A stretch of 64,000 nucleotides of DNA from Enterobacter sp. RHBSTW-00994 (GCF_013782625.1 NZ_CP056199.1:2126588-2190587); one strand, 5' to 3'. Shown: positions 43,677 through 52,988, counted from the first letter of the stretch. The notes: generated by a model from the sequence alone, not told the origin. A program made the numbers and translations.

Positions 43677-45716
43677 ATGTCGGTCAGTAATCCGTTTTTT
43701 GAAGTCAGCCTGTTGCCTTACCAGGCTCCTCGTTTTGATATTATCCACGATAGCCACTACCGTCCTGCGTTTGATGAGGCAATGCGTCAGAAGCGTGCTG
43801 AGATTAATGCGATCATCGCCCAGACGGCCGTACCTGATTTCGACAACACCCTGCTGGCACTGGAAAAAAGCGGCGCGATGTTGTCTCGTGTGACTCACGT
43901 CTTCTTCGCCATGACGTCGGCACATACCAACGATTACCTGCAGGCGCTGGATGAAGAATTTTCTACCGAGCTTGCCGAGCTGGCGAACGATATCTGGTTG
44001 AATGACAAACTGTTTTCGCGTGTTGACGCTATCTGGCAGGATCGCGCTTCACTGGATGGCGAAGCGCGTCGTCTGGTTGACGTCACACACCAGCACTTTA
44101 TCCTCGCCGGCGCTCGCCTTAATGACGCACAAAAAGCAGAACTGAAAGCGTTAAATACTGAATCCGCCTCCCTGACAAGCCAGTTTAATCAGCGCCTGCT
44201 GGCTGCGGATAAGGCGGGTGGACTGGTGATTGAGGATAGTCATCAGCTTGAAGGATTAACCGCAGATGAGAAAGCTACCGCTGCGCAGGCCGCGGTGGAG
44301 AAAGGGCTGAAAAACAGCTGGCTTATCCCACTGCTCAATACCACGCAACAACCCGCACTGTTAGCGTTGAAAGAGCGTCAGATCCGCGAACGTCTGTTTA
44401 AAGCTGGCTGGTCGCGCACCGAGAAAGGCGATGAGAATGACACCCGTGAGCTTGTGCGTCGGCTCGCGGAGTTACGTGCTCGTCAGGCCAAACTGACTGG
44501 GTTTGAAAACTATGCCAGCTGGAGCATTGCTGACCAAATGGCGAAAACGCCTGAGGCTGCGCTGGCGTTTATGCGCGGCATTGTTCCAGCCGCACGCGCA
44601 CGCGCAGAGCAAGAACAGGCGGATATCCAACGTGTCATTGATGACGAGCAGGGAGGATTCAGCGTACAGGCATGGGACTGGGCGCATTATGCCGAGCGTG
44701 TGCGACAGGAGAAATATGCGCTGGATGAGTCGCAAATTAAACCTTACTTTGCGCTTGATACCGTTTTGCAGGATGGCGTCTTCTGGGCAGCAAACCAGCT
44801 GTTTGGCATTCGCTTTGTCGAACGTTTTGACATTCCTGCTTATCACCCTGATGTTCGCATGTGGGAGATTTTTGACCACAACGGCGAAGGTATGGCGCTG
44901 TTCTACGGTGATTTCTTTGCCCGTGACTCCAAAGGCGGCGGAGCATGGATGGGGAACTTCGTTGAGCAATCCGTGGAGTTTGCCGCCCGCCCGGTCATTT
45001 ACAACGTCTGCAACTATCAAAAGCCAGCGAATGGACAAACTGCACTCATCTCCTGGGATGACGTGGTGACACTGTTCCATGAATTCGGCCATACGCTGCA
45101 CGGTCTGTTTGCCAGCCAGCGTTTTACGACGCTCTCAGGCACAAACACGCCACGGGATTTTGTCGAGTTCCCGTCGCAGATTAATGAACACTGGGCAAGC
45201 CATCCGCAGGTATTTGCACACTATGCGCGTCATTATAAAACCGGCGAACCTATGCCTGATGCATTGCGCGACAAAATGCTCAATGCGATTCAGTTCAACA
45301 AAGGCTATGACATGACAGAGCTGTTAAGTGCGGCACTGCTGGACATGAACTGGCATGGCATCAACGCCCAGGACACTGTGGGTGACATTGTGGCTTTTGA
45401 GGCCTCAGCCCTCAAAAAAGAGGGGCTGGATTTGCCTGCTGTACCGCCGCGCTATCGCAGCAGCTACTTCGCCCATATTTTCGGTGGTGGTTATGCAGCG
45501 GGGTATTACGCTTATCTGTGGACACAAATGCTGGCCGACGATGGCTATCAGTGGTTTGTCGAGCAGGGCGGGTTAACGCGCGAGAACGGGCAGAAATTCC
45601 GTGAAGCGATTTTGTCCCGCGGTAACAGCAGTGATCTGGAAGCGCTCTATCGCGAGTGGCGTGGACACGATCCGAAAATTGAACCGATGCTGAAGAATCG
45701 TGGGTTGAGCGCATAA
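43677..45716 (+). CDS. dcp: Dipeptidyl carboxypeptidase Dcp (M3 family)
   Basis: A 679-residue zinc metallopeptidase that removes C-terminal dipeptides in the cytoplasm/periplasm. Zinc motif LFHEFGHTLHGLF, downstream Glu in VEFPSQINEHWA, and the C-terminal Tyr-rich substrate loop PPRYRSSYFAHIFGGGYAAGYYAYLW. Length close to the 681 residues of E. coli Dcp. A GGAG lies ahead of the ATG. Its downstream terminator palindrome has been split by an IS4-type element. Confidence 0.94.
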   Translation: MSVSNPFFEVSLLPYQAPRFDIIHDSHYRPAFDEAMRQKRAEINAIIAQTAVPDFDNTLLALEKSGAMLSRVTHVFFAMTSAHTNDYLQALDEEFSTELAELANDIWLNDKLFSRVDAIWQDRASLDGEARRLVDVTHQHFILAGARLNDAQKAELKALNTESASLTSQFNQRLLAADKAGGLVIEDSHQLEGLTADEKATAAQAAVEKGLKNSWLIPLLNTTQQPALLALKERQIRERLFKAGWSRTEKGDENDTRELVRRLAELRARQAKLTGFENYASWSIADQMAKTPEAALAFMRGIVPAARARAEQEQADIQRVIDDEQGGFSVQAWDWAHYAERVRQEKYALDESQIKPYFALDTVLQDGVFWAANQLFGIRFVERFDIPAYHPDVRMWEIFDHNGEGMALFYGDFFARDSKGGGAWMGNFVEQSVEFAARPVIYNVCNYQKPANGQTALISWDDVVTLFHEFGHTLHGLFASQRFTTLSGTNTPRDFVEFPSQINEHWASHPQVFAHYARHYKTGEPMPDALRDKMLNAIQFNKGYDMTELLSAALLDMNWHGINAQDTVGDIVAFEASALKKEGLDLPAVPPRYRSSYFAHIFGGGYAAGYYAYLWTQMLADDGYQWFVEQGGLTRENGQKFREAILSRGNSSDLEALYREWRGHDPKIEPMLKNRGLSA

Positions 45717-45777
45717 GTGTGGCGTGATGCCTCACTCCGGCGTCTCCCTCAGTGAGAAAGAACAATACGAAAACGGC

Positions 45778-45789
45778 AACCCGTGGGTT
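45778..45789 (+). repeat. Left target-site duplication of the IS4-type element
   Basis: AACCCGTGGGTT, repeated exactly on the other side of the element (46425-46436). A duplication of about 11-13 bp is typical of IS4. The copy is itself half of the former dcp/ldhA terminator palindrome. Confidence 0.85.
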
Positions 45790-46424
45790 AATGCTGGTCA
45801 CTTAAGGTGACCAGCAACCTTTTTATCCGGATATTTTCTGGTCTTTACCCTGAGTTCCCGCGGGTAACTTCGCTCCCTTCTCCCCGGTAATATCAGCCAT
45901 TTCGCTAGCCGGATTATTTCGCTTATCGCTCCACTGAAGCTAAGCTGGTTAGGCAAATCATCTCCCTTCAGATGGAACACCATCTGCACCATCTGATATC
46001 GCACCAGCTTATACGCCAGCAGAACCCCCCACAGCTCCTGCCTCACCAGTTCCGGCAGGCGACTGCGTAACGTCCATCGACTGTCCAGCATACTCTGCCT
46101 GGCTGCCCGGTAACCCAGCTCTGTTTCCCGGCGGTGGCGATATAACTCACTGATGTCATTGCCTGGATAACGATTCGGGTCTGTCAGTGATGTCAGCACC
46201 TGCCTTGCGTTTACGCAAAGTGACGGTATCGGTCAGCGTGAGTGCCTGCTGAATAAGCGCCGGGGGAATGAGGTCGGCGAGACTACGGGCACGCTCTGGA
46301 GTGGTGGCGTTGATAATGCCAGGTGCCTGATAAAGTTCCATTTAAAAAGGGCTCCATCATGAACATGGAACCCTTTTTACACCAGCCACCGGATCGGTCA
46401 ATCGATCCTTAACTGATCGGCATT
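45790..46424 (-). mobile_element. Internally deleted IS4-family insertion sequence (about 635 bp)
   Basis: Terminal inverted repeats AATGCTGGTCACTTAAGG (left) and, read inward from the right, AATGCCGATCAGTTAAGG agree at 15 of 18 positions; the right end continues as the E. coli IS4 end does (GATCGATTGACCGATCC). A 12-bp direct repeat flanks the element. A complete IS4 is about 1.43 kb, so more than half is gone, all from inside. The remaining transposase is non-functional, but both ends are intact, so it could still be moved by a related transposase. Confidence 0.88.
45798..46341 (-). pseudogene. IS4 transposase remnant (N- and C-terminal pieces)
   Basis: The N-terminal piece (46156-46341) reads like IS4 up to TLTDTVTLRKRK and then leaves the frame. 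The C-terminal piece (45798-46199), in another frame, resumes at LLTSLTDPNRYPGNDISELY and includes the YREK-like block YRHRRETELGYRAAR (final Lys replaced by Arg) and ELWGVLLAYKLVRYQM. Roughly 270 codons between, with the first two catalytic Asp residues, are missing, and the C-terminus is also shortened. Not functional. Confidence 0.87.
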
Positions 46425-46436
46425 AACCCGTGGGTT
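46425..46436 (+). repeat. Right target-site duplication of the IS4-type element
   Basis: AACCCGTGGGTT, identical to 45778-45789. It is followed by GCCGTTTGTTTT, the other arm of the interrupted terminator palindrome and its T-rich tail. Confidence 0.85.
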
Positions 46437-46450
46437 GCCGTTTGTTTTAC

Positions 46451-47440
46451 TTACGCCAGCGCATTAGGACAGGTTTCGCCTTTTTCCAGTTGCAGTAGGT
46501 TACCCAGCGTGGTTTCGGAAATGCTGATTAACGCTTCGGCAGTCAGGAAGGCCTGATGTCCGGTGAACAGGACATTATGACAGGCCGACAGGCGACGGAA
46601 GACATCATCCTGAATCACGTCGTTAGACTTGTCTTCAAAGAACAGATCGCGTTCGTTCTCGTAAACGTCCATTCCGAGCGCGCCAATCTTCTGGGTTTTC
46701 AGTGCTTCGATCGCGGCCTGGGAATCAATCAATGCCCCACGGCTGGTGTTGATGATCATCACCCCGTCTTTCATCTGATCAAACGCTGCCTGGTTAAGCA
46801 GATGGTAGTTTTCCGGCGTCAGCGGGCAATGCAGGGAGATAACGTCTGACTGGGAAAACAGCGTCGGGAGATCAACATACTCCACACCCAGCTCCAGTGC
46901 GGCAGCGCTTGGATACGGATCAAACGCCAACAGACGCATACCAAAGCCTTTCAGAATACGCAGTGCGGCAACACCGATTTTACCGGTTCCGATCACGCCA
47001 GCGGTTTTGCCGTACATGGTGAAACCGGTCAATCCTTCCAGAGAGAAGTTCGCATCGCGGGTACGCTGATACGCGCGGTGAATGCGGCGGTTCAACGACA
47101 TCATCATGCCGATGGCATGTTCCGCGACGGCTTCCGGAGAGTAGGCCGGAACACGCACGACCTTCAGACCCAGCTCTTTGGCGGCATCGAGATCAACGTT
47201 GTTAAAGCCCGCGCAACGCAGGGCAATGTATTTCACACCGTGTTTTTTCAGCTCTTCCAGAACCGGACGGCTGCCATCGTCGTTGACAAAGATGCAGACA
47301 CCGTCACATCCGTTGGCTGTTTTGGCTGTTTTTTCGGTAAGCAGAAAGTCGAAAAATTCAAGTTCGAATCCGTAAGCCTCGTTAACATGTTGCAGATACT
47401 TTTTGTCGTACTGCTTTGTGCTATATACCGCGAGTTTCAT
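46451..47440 (-). CDS. ldhA: Fermentative D-lactate dehydrogenase LdhA
   Basis: A 329-residue NAD-dependent D-2-hydroxyacid dehydrogenase, same length as E. coli LdhA. NAD motif GTGKIGVAALRILKGFG; catalytic Arg in NTSRGALID, Glu in MDVYENE and His in TGHQAFLT. Reduces pyruvate to D-lactate in mixed-acid fermentation. GGAG is present ahead of the ATG. Its terminator is the palindrome now split by the IS4-type element. Beside dcp here, whereas the two are far apart in E. coli. Confidence 0.95.
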   Translation of the reverse strand: MKLAVYSTKQYDKKYLQHVNEAYGFELEFFDFLLTEKTAKTANGCDGVCIFVNDDGSRPVLEELKKHGVKYIALRCAGFNNVDLDAAKELGLKVVRVPAYSPEAVAEHAIGMMMSLNRRIHRAYQRTRDANFSLEGLTGFTMYGKTAGVIGTGKIGVAALRILKGFGMRLLAFDPYPSAAALELGVEYVDLPTLFSQSDVISLHCPLTPENYHLLNQAAFDQMKDGVMIINTSRGALIDSQAAIEALKTQKIGALGMDVYENERDLFFEDKSNDVIQDDVFRRLSACHNVLFTGHQAFLTAEALISISETTLGNLLQLEKGETCPNALA

Positions 47441-47762
47441 AAGACTTTCTCCAGTGATTTTGCATTCACGTTAGCATGATTAAAATAATCTTACAATTTA
47501 TAAAATATTATTGAATTCAATGGGTTCTATGAATAATTCTAGAGCATCTATACCCAATAACTCTATGATATTCAAACTACACGACTTTCATTAGCCTGTG
47601 TTTTCTCAGAACAGATGGCGAAATGGAGGCGCGCTGGCTGATAAAGCCTGAACGGCCGGTTTGAGGCCAGAAAGCATGATCGACAGCGTCAAAAAGAGGG
47701 AGGCTGATGTTTGTCATCCCCTCAGTTATGAGGCGTAAAGTATAATTATCAAGGAGATGAAA
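47441..47762. other. Intergenic region between ldhA and the lipoprotein gene
   Basis: About 320 bases holding the divergent promoters. AT-rich on the ldhA side. A short stem CCTCA/TGAGG occurs at 47720-47732, and a GGCC/GGCC inverted repeat near 47662-47674. hslJ, found here in E. coli, is absent. No gene recognised. Confidence 0.4.
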
Positions 47763-48584
47763 ATGAAAAAAATGGTGTTTGCTTGCGGGTTGGTCTTGTT
47801 GCTTTCTGGGTGTGATAAACCAAAGGTGGATACGTCAACAGACGAATCGATGAAAACCTCGCTTCAGAAGGTTAAAGAGTCGCTTCCTGAAGATAAAAGA
47901 CAAGCGTTTAGCGACGCGGCAACAACGATAATGATGAGTAACGTCGACATGAAAGCGGTCATGGCGGGGGCGTTTTCAGGCAACGGGGATGCGATCGCAA
48001 CCGCACAAGCTGAGAAGGTAAAAGCGGCGTTAAACGGCAAAACAGGGGAAGAGATCATCAGCGAAGCGAAAGCTATTCAGGCTGAGAGAGCCAAAAAAGA
48101 ACAGCAGCAGGCGCTTCAGGAAATTGCAGAACTGCAACAGAAGAAAACGGCGTCGCAAACGGCTAAAGCGTCCCTGCGTAATTTCGTTGTGAACAAATCT
48201 CGCTTCTTCTTTGAAAAACAAGAGTTTGGTGGTCCTCGTCCTGTCATTGAACTCAGTGTTGAAAACAAAACCACGAGTCCTGTTTCGCGAGCCTATTTCA
48301 AAGGCACTATTGCTTCACCGGGACGCACCATTCCCTGGCTGGTCGATACCTTCAACTACTCAATCCCTGGCGGCCTGGAGCCTGGCGAAAAAGCCAACTG
48401 GCCTCTTTTGCCGAATATGTTTTCCGACTGGGGAAAAGTTCAGGCGCCAGAAGATGCGGTCTTTACCGTAGAAGTGGTGAGACTGGATGGGGCTGATGGT
48501 AATGCACTTTTTGACTCAGGCTCCTTCAGTGAAGACGATCAAAAAAGACTGGATATGCTGAAAAGCAAATACACATCGCAATAA
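47763..48584 (+). CDS. DUF6694-type lipoprotein
   Basis: A 273-residue lipoprotein: signal ending L-L-L-L-S-G-C-D with lipidated Cys near residue 17; then a helical N-terminal part with SLQKVKESLPEDKRQAFSDAATTIM, the conserved block of small lipoproteins in DUF6694 (family assignment moderately sure); a Lys/Gln-rich linker (AERAKKEQQQALQEIAELQQKK); and a C-terminal beta-rich domain (about 145-260) with conserved IELSVENKTTSPVSRAYFKG. AAGGAG lies six bases before ATG 47763; an ATG two codons upstream overlaps that site. Function unknown. Ended by a strong terminator. Confidence 0.75.
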   Translation: MKKMVFACGLVLLLSGCDKPKVDTSTDESMKTSLQKVKESLPEDKRQAFSDAATTIMMSNVDMKAVMAGAFSGNGDAIATAQAEKVKAALNGKTGEEIISEAKAIQAERAKKEQQQALQEIAELQQKKTASQTAKASLRNFVVNKSRFFFEKQEFGGPRPVIELSVENKTTSPVSRAYFKGTIASPGRTIPWLVDTFNYSIPGGLEPGEKANWPLLPNMFSDWGKVQAPEDAVFTVEVVRLDGADGNALFDSGSFSEDDQKRLDMLKSKYTSQ

Positions 48585-48607
48585 ACCTCAGTTGTGTGCT
48601 CATCACG

Positions 48608-48635
48608 AAGCCCCTTTACAGGGGCTTGTTGTTTT
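48608..48635 (+). terminator. Rho-independent terminator of the lipoprotein gene
   Basis: AAGCCCCT-ttac-AGGGGCTT, eight perfect pairs with a tetraloop, followed by GTTGTTTT; 24 bases after the stop. Confidence 0.9.
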
Positions 48636-48784
48636 GCCAATAAACGGAGCCGCAAAGAGTTTCCCTCCTGGGTCGAGAGCATCTATCCTTAAAAAGGCAT
48701 TCACTTCAACTGACGGGCTAAACATGCGACAATGATCGGCACTGTCGGCTTATTTTTTTCGCTAAATCAGGATATTAACTGCCC

Positions 48785-51424
48785 ATGAAGGGTAAATACA
48801 AAGCCGCGATAGCGCTACTCTTGCTGTTGGTACTTTTGCCGCTGACGCTGCTGATGACGCTCGCTCAGTGGGTCCCGACGCTTGCCGGGATTTGGTTGCC
48901 CGTGGGAACCCGCATCGCGTTCGAGAAGAGTCCCCGGCTGTCCCGCCACGCCCTCGTGATCCCTGACCTTCGCTATCTGGTCGACGATTGTGAGATTGCC
49001 AGAGTCGAAAATGCGACCCTGGCTCACCCCAGTCGCTGGAAGATGGATATCGGTGCGCTTGAACTCAATACGGCCTGTTTGAGTAAATTGCCCCAAACAG
49101 CGCCCTCAACAGCAGCGCCTAAAACCTTGACCGAGTGGCAATCTCTTCTGCCTAACACCTGGCTCACCATTCATCGGCTGACGTTATTACCCTGGCGGCA
49201 GTGGCAGGGCGAATTGCATGCGTCGTTGACGCCTGCCGTCCAGGAGATCACCTATAAAGGTGATCAAGTGAACATCCAGGGCAAACTCCGCGGTCAAACC
49301 CTGACGATAAGCGAATTCGAAGCTCACCTGCCGGATTACCCGCAACCCGTTAAGCTGGTGGGCGAATTTACGTTACCGCTTGTTCCGGATGGCGTGCCGG
49401 TGAAAGGGCACGCACTGGCGACATTTAACGTGCCGCAACTCTCCTCGCTGGTGGATGCCGATCTTGACTGGGAGCAAAATCAGGGGCAACTGGTGGTGAT
49501 GGCTCGTGACAATCCCGATCCGTTACTCGATTTACCGTGGCAAATCACGGCGCAAAAATTGACTATCAGCGACGGGCGATGGAACTGGAATGTCTCTGGT
49601 ATGCCGCTGAGTGGCCGCGTAGGCCTTCGGGCCGAGAACTGGCAAGAAGGGCTTGAGAAAACCACATTGACCGGTCGACTGAATGTTCTTACCCACGGGG
49701 ATGCAGGGAAAGGCAACGCGGTGCTGAATATTGGGCCAGGAACGCTCAGTATGCAGAACAGTGATATGCCGTTATCCCTGAGCGGTGAGGCCAAACAAAA
49801 CGATCTGATCCTCTATGCCAAACTCCCGGCAAGATTAACCGGGAGCCTGAGCGATCCACAACTGGCATTTGAACCTGGCGCGTTATTACGTTCGCGTGGC
49901 CGAATCATTAATTCCCTCAATATTGATGAAATTCGTTGGCCGCTTGCGGGTGTCAAACTGACGCAGAAAGGGGTCGATGGCCGGCTACAGGCTATTCTGC
50001 GGGCGCACGAGAATGACATGGGGGACTTTGTCCTGCATCTGGATGGCCAGGCTAACGACTTCCTGCCTGATAACGGGCTGTGGCAATGGCGCTACTGGGG
50101 AAAAGGGCGTTTCACCCCGATGAATGCGCGCTGGGATGTCGCGGGCAAAGGTGAATGGCGTGACAACATCATTGAACTCACCGATCTCTCAACCGGATTC
50201 GACAAACTTCAGTACGGCACGATGCTGGTCAATAAACCGCGCCTGATCCTGGATAAACCGGTTCGCTGGATGCGCGATCCTGAAAAACCGACCTTTAGCG
50301 GCGCGTTGTCGCTGAATGCGGAACAAACCACGTTTACCGGCGGCAGTGTGCTTCCGCCGTCCGTGTTGACATTCAGTGTGGACGGCAGCGATCCAACGTT
50401 CTTCCAGTTTAAAGGCGATCTCCATGCCGGAAAAATAGGTCCAGTCCAGGTGAATGGGCGCTGGGACGGCGAACGGCTTCGTGGTCAGGCCTGGTGGCCT
50501 AAACAGTCACTCACCGTGTTTCAACCGCTGATCCCACCTGACTGGAAAATGACGCTGCGTGAGGGCGACCTTTACGCACAGGTGGCTTTCTCTGCGGCAG
50601 CGGGACAAGGCTTTGAAGCCGGTGGTCACGGCGTGCTGAAGGCGGGTAGCGCCTGGATGCCGGATAACCAGATTAACGGCGTCGATTTTGTCCTGCCATT
50701 CCGTTTCAGCGAGGGAACCTGGTCACTCGGCACGCGTGGCCCGGTAATGTTGCGTATTGGAGAGGTGGTAAACCTGGTCACCGCGCGCAACATTTCGGCT
50801 GATTTGCAGGGCAATTACCCCTGGAGCGATGAAAATCCGCTGCTGTTGACCAATGTCAGCGTTGATGCGCTTGGCGGCAAAATCACCATGCAGCAATTGC
50901 GGATGCCACAGCACGATCCCGCGCTCTTGCGGGTTCAGAATATCTCGACCAGCGAACTTATCAGCGCAGTAAATCCGAAACAGTTTGCGATGTCAGGCCC
51001 GGTCAGCGGTGCACTGCCATTCTGGCTGGATAACGAAAAATGGATCATCAAAGATGGCTGGTTAACCAACCCTGGCCCCATGACGCTGCGTATCGACAAA
51101 GATACGGCGGATGCGGTGGTAAAAGACAATATGGTGGCCGGAGCCGCAATTAACTGGCTTCGTTACATGGAAATTTCTCGCTCGTGGACGAAAATCAATT
51201 TAGATAATCTGGGTGTATTAACCATGCAAGCCACGATAAGAGGAACCAGCCGTGTAGAGGGGAAAAGCAGTACTGTGCATCTTAATTACACCCATGAAGA
51301 AAACGTATTTACCCTCTGGCGCAGCCTGCGTTTTGGGGACAATTTGCAAACATGGTTTGAGCAACACGCGGCGATACCTGATTCCCGCAGTTCGACAGGC
51401 AAGGAAAGTGAGGAACAACAATGA
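48785..51424 (+). CDS. ydbH: AsmA-like inter-membrane lipid transport protein YdbH
   Basis: An 879-residue protein with a single N-terminal membrane anchor (AALALLLLLVLLPLTLLMTLAQ region) and a long periplasmic beta-rich body of the AsmA-like/DUF748 kind, ending in a short charged tail. YdbH, with YhdP and TamB, carries phospholipids to the outer membrane in E. coli and is functionally redundant with them. It bridges the periplasm by contacting the outer-membrane lipoprotein YnbE, encoded next with a four-base overlap (ATGA). Same order as E. coli. Confidence 0.92.
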   Translation: MKGKYKAAIALLLLLVLLPLTLLMTLAQWVPTLAGIWLPVGTRIAFEKSPRLSRHALVIPDLRYLVDDCEIARVENATLAHPSRWKMDIGALELNTACLSKLPQTAPSTAAPKTLTEWQSLLPNTWLTIHRLTLLPWRQWQGELHASLTPAVQEITYKGDQVNIQGKLRGQTLTISEFEAHLPDYPQPVKLVGEFTLPLVPDGVPVKGHALATFNVPQLSSLVDADLDWEQNQGQLVVMARDNPDPLLDLPWQITAQKLTISDGRWNWNVSGMPLSGRVGLRAENWQEGLEKTTLTGRLNVLTHGDAGKGNAVLNIGPGTLSMQNSDMPLSLSGEAKQNDLILYAKLPARLTGSLSDPQLAFEPGALLRSRGRIINSLNIDEIRWPLAGVKLTQKGVDGRLQAILRAHENDMGDFVLHLDGQANDFLPDNGLWQWRYWGKGRFTPMNARWDVAGKGEWRDNIIELTDLSTGFDKLQYGTMLVNKPRLILDKPVRWMRDPEKPTFSGALSLNAEQTTFTGGSVLPPSVLTFSVDGSDPTFFQFKGDLHAGKIGPVQVNGRWDGERLRGQAWWPKQSLTVFQPLIPPDWKMTLREGDLYAQVAFSAAAGQGFEAGGHGVLKAGSAWMPDNQINGVDFVLPFRFSEGTWSLGTRGPVMLRIGEVVNLVTARNISADLQGNYPWSDENPLLLTNVSVDALGGKITMQQLRMPQHDPALLRVQNISTSELISAVNPKQFAMSGPVSGALPFWLDNEKWIIKDGWLTNPGPMTLRIDKDTADAVVKDNMVAGAAINWLRYMEISRSWTKINLDNLGVLTMQATIRGTSRVEGKSSTVHLNYTHEENVFTLWRSLRFGDNLQTWFEQHAAIPDSRSSTGKESEEQQ

Positions 51425-51612
51425 AAAAGCTGGCTGGTGCGCTCACCGCAGGCGTCGTGGTATTGCTGACGGGCTGTACGCCGCGCATTGAAGTCGCGGC
51501 CCCAAAAGAGCCGATTACGATCAATATGAATGTGAAAATCGAGCACGAAATTCATATTAAAGTCGATAAGGATGTTGAAACCTTGCTTAAATCACGCAGC
51601 GATCTGTTCTGA
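51421..51612 (+). CDS. ynbE: Outer-membrane lipoprotein YnbE, YdbH partner
   Basis: A 63-residue lipoprotein with lipobox L-L-T-G-C and conserved body TPRIEVAAPKEPITINMNVKIEHEIHIKVDKDVETLL. In E. coli YnbE multimers complement the YdbH beta structure to form the inter-membrane bridge. The start overlaps the ydbH stop, and ydbL follows seven bases later, so the three genes are one translationally linked operon. Confidence 0.93.
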   Translation: MKKLAGALTAGVVVLLTGCTPRIEVAAPKEPITINMNVKIEHEIHIKVDKDVETLLKSRSDLF

Positions 51613-51619
51613 GGATGTC

Positions 51620-51940
51620 ATGAAACGCACACTCGCTCTCATTTTACTGGCTCTGGGGATGAACGTTCAGGCTGCGGCATTGACCTTAAATGATGCCCGC
51701 GCACAGGGGCGCGTTGGGGAAACCCTGAGCGGCTATATTGCGCCGTTACGCCAGGATGCGGAAACGTTGGCACTGGTGAATCAAATCAACTCTGCGAGAA
51801 CAGAAAATTACCAAAAACTGGCCGACAGCAATAACCTGCCGGTAGATGAAGTGGCGAAAATGGCGGGGCAGAAATTGGTTTCCCGCGCGCAGCCAGGAGA
51901 ATATGTGAAAGGGATCAACGGCAAATGGTTGCGGAAATAG
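51620..51940 (+). CDS. ydbL: Periplasmic DUF1318 protein YdbL
   Basis: A 106-residue exported protein with signal peptide MKRTLALILLALGMNVQAAA and the conserved DARAQGRVGETLSGYIAPLRQDAETLALVNQIN block of E. coli YdbL. It is thought to regulate YdbH-YnbE assembly. ATG 51620 follows GAGGA. Its TAG stop directly touches the stop codon of the convergent feaR, so there is no room for an intergenic terminator. Confidence 0.92.
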   Translation: MKRTLALILLALGMNVQAAALTLNDARAQGRVGETLSGYIAPLRQDAETLALVNQINSARTENYQKLADSNNLPVDEVAKMAGQKLVSRAQPGEYVKGINGKWLRK

Positions 51941-52849
51941 CTACCGGGAACGCTTGCGATACTCTCCCGGTGACATACCAAAGCGGTGCTTAAACGCGGT
52001 TGAAAAATGGCTATGGTCGGCAAACCCCCAGCTGTAACCAATTCCCGCCAGTTTTTCGTCGTCGCGGGTGGTGCGTAACTCCTGCGCGCACCGGTCAAGA
52101 CGCCGATTTTTAATGTACTGAGCCACAACCAGTCCTTTCTCAGCAAACATGCGATACAGGCTACGTACCGACATCCCGCTTTCCGAGGCAATCCATTCCG
52201 GGCGCAATGCTTCAGACTGGATGTGGTCGTCAATCAGCGACAGCACATTCTGGAACTGACGTTCTTTGCGGGGTTGTGCAGATTCGCGTTGCTGAAAGGC
52301 TGGGCGTAGCAGACAAATCATCGCCTCCAGCGCGGCTTCACTTTCCCGCTCGCTCAACGCGGTATTTCCCATACTTTCTTGCAACAGACGATAACTCAGC
52401 TGCACAGTCGGCAAATTGCGGGACAGGGCCAATGCACAGCTCACTTCCTGAAAACGGCACTGCTGTTCGATGATCTGACGAGGTACAAGGAGTGAGATCT
52501 GCCGCGACTTGTCCTGCCAGGAAATAGAGCAGGGGCGCGAGGCATCGATCAGCGTAATATCACCAGTTTTAAGGACAGAACGCCGATCATCCTGCTCAAT
52601 TTCAGCGCTCCCTTCAAGCTGAAATACGGTGTAGAACCAGGCATCGTTACTGGTTTTGATCTCCTCACGGGTACGATACAGGGTAACACTGCCAGTGGTA
52701 ACGGTGCTTAATTTCAGGCTTCTGGCGTAGCTGGTTTCCAGTTCACCGATGAATTCGCCCGACAAGGGACGTGCCGCAAACCGGCCACAGACCTGGTTAA
52801 TTTGCGCCAGCCATTGCTGATACTTTTCCTGCTCGCTTGCACACGCCAT
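51941..52849 (-). CDS. feaR: AraC-family activator FeaR
   Basis: A 302-residue AraC/XylS regulator: N-terminal effector domain and C-terminal double helix-turn-helix (about 200-300: PEWIASESGMSVRSLYRMFAEKGL and IGYSWGFADHSHFSTAFKHRFGMSPGEYRK). FeaR activates feaB and tynA in response to aromatic monoamines and their aldehydes in E. coli. Divergent from feaB; tandem FeaR-type boxes lie before both target genes here. Stop codons of feaR and ydbL abut. Confidence 0.92.
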   Translation of the reverse strand: MACASEQEKYQQWLAQINQVCGRFAARPLSGEFIGELETSYARSLKLSTVTTGSVTLYRTREEIKTSNDAWFYTVFQLEGSAEIEQDDRRSVLKTGDITLIDASRPCSISWQDKSRQISLLVPRQIIEQQCRFQEVSCALALSRNLPTVQLSYRLLQESMGNTALSERESEAALEAMICLLRPAFQQRESAQPRKERQFQNVLSLIDDHIQSEALRPEWIASESGMSVRSLYRMFAEKGLVVAQYIKNRRLDRCAQELRTTRDDEKLAGIGYSWGFADHSHFSTAFKHRFGMSPGEYRKRSR

Positions 52850-52988
52850 TGTTTATCTCGCTGCACCGTCAATGTTTTCGCATTGTTGCATTTGTGTTGC
52901 ATTTTGTCAGACCTGTGAGGCTGACTATAGGAAAGAACACTCACCGGGAACAGAGCAATAAGCCGGAATTATCACGATTTGCGGAGCC

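Noticed and set aside
47741..47746. TATAAT as -10 of the lipoprotein gene
   Set aside because: Transcription would start within the ribosome binding site and no -35 element is present.
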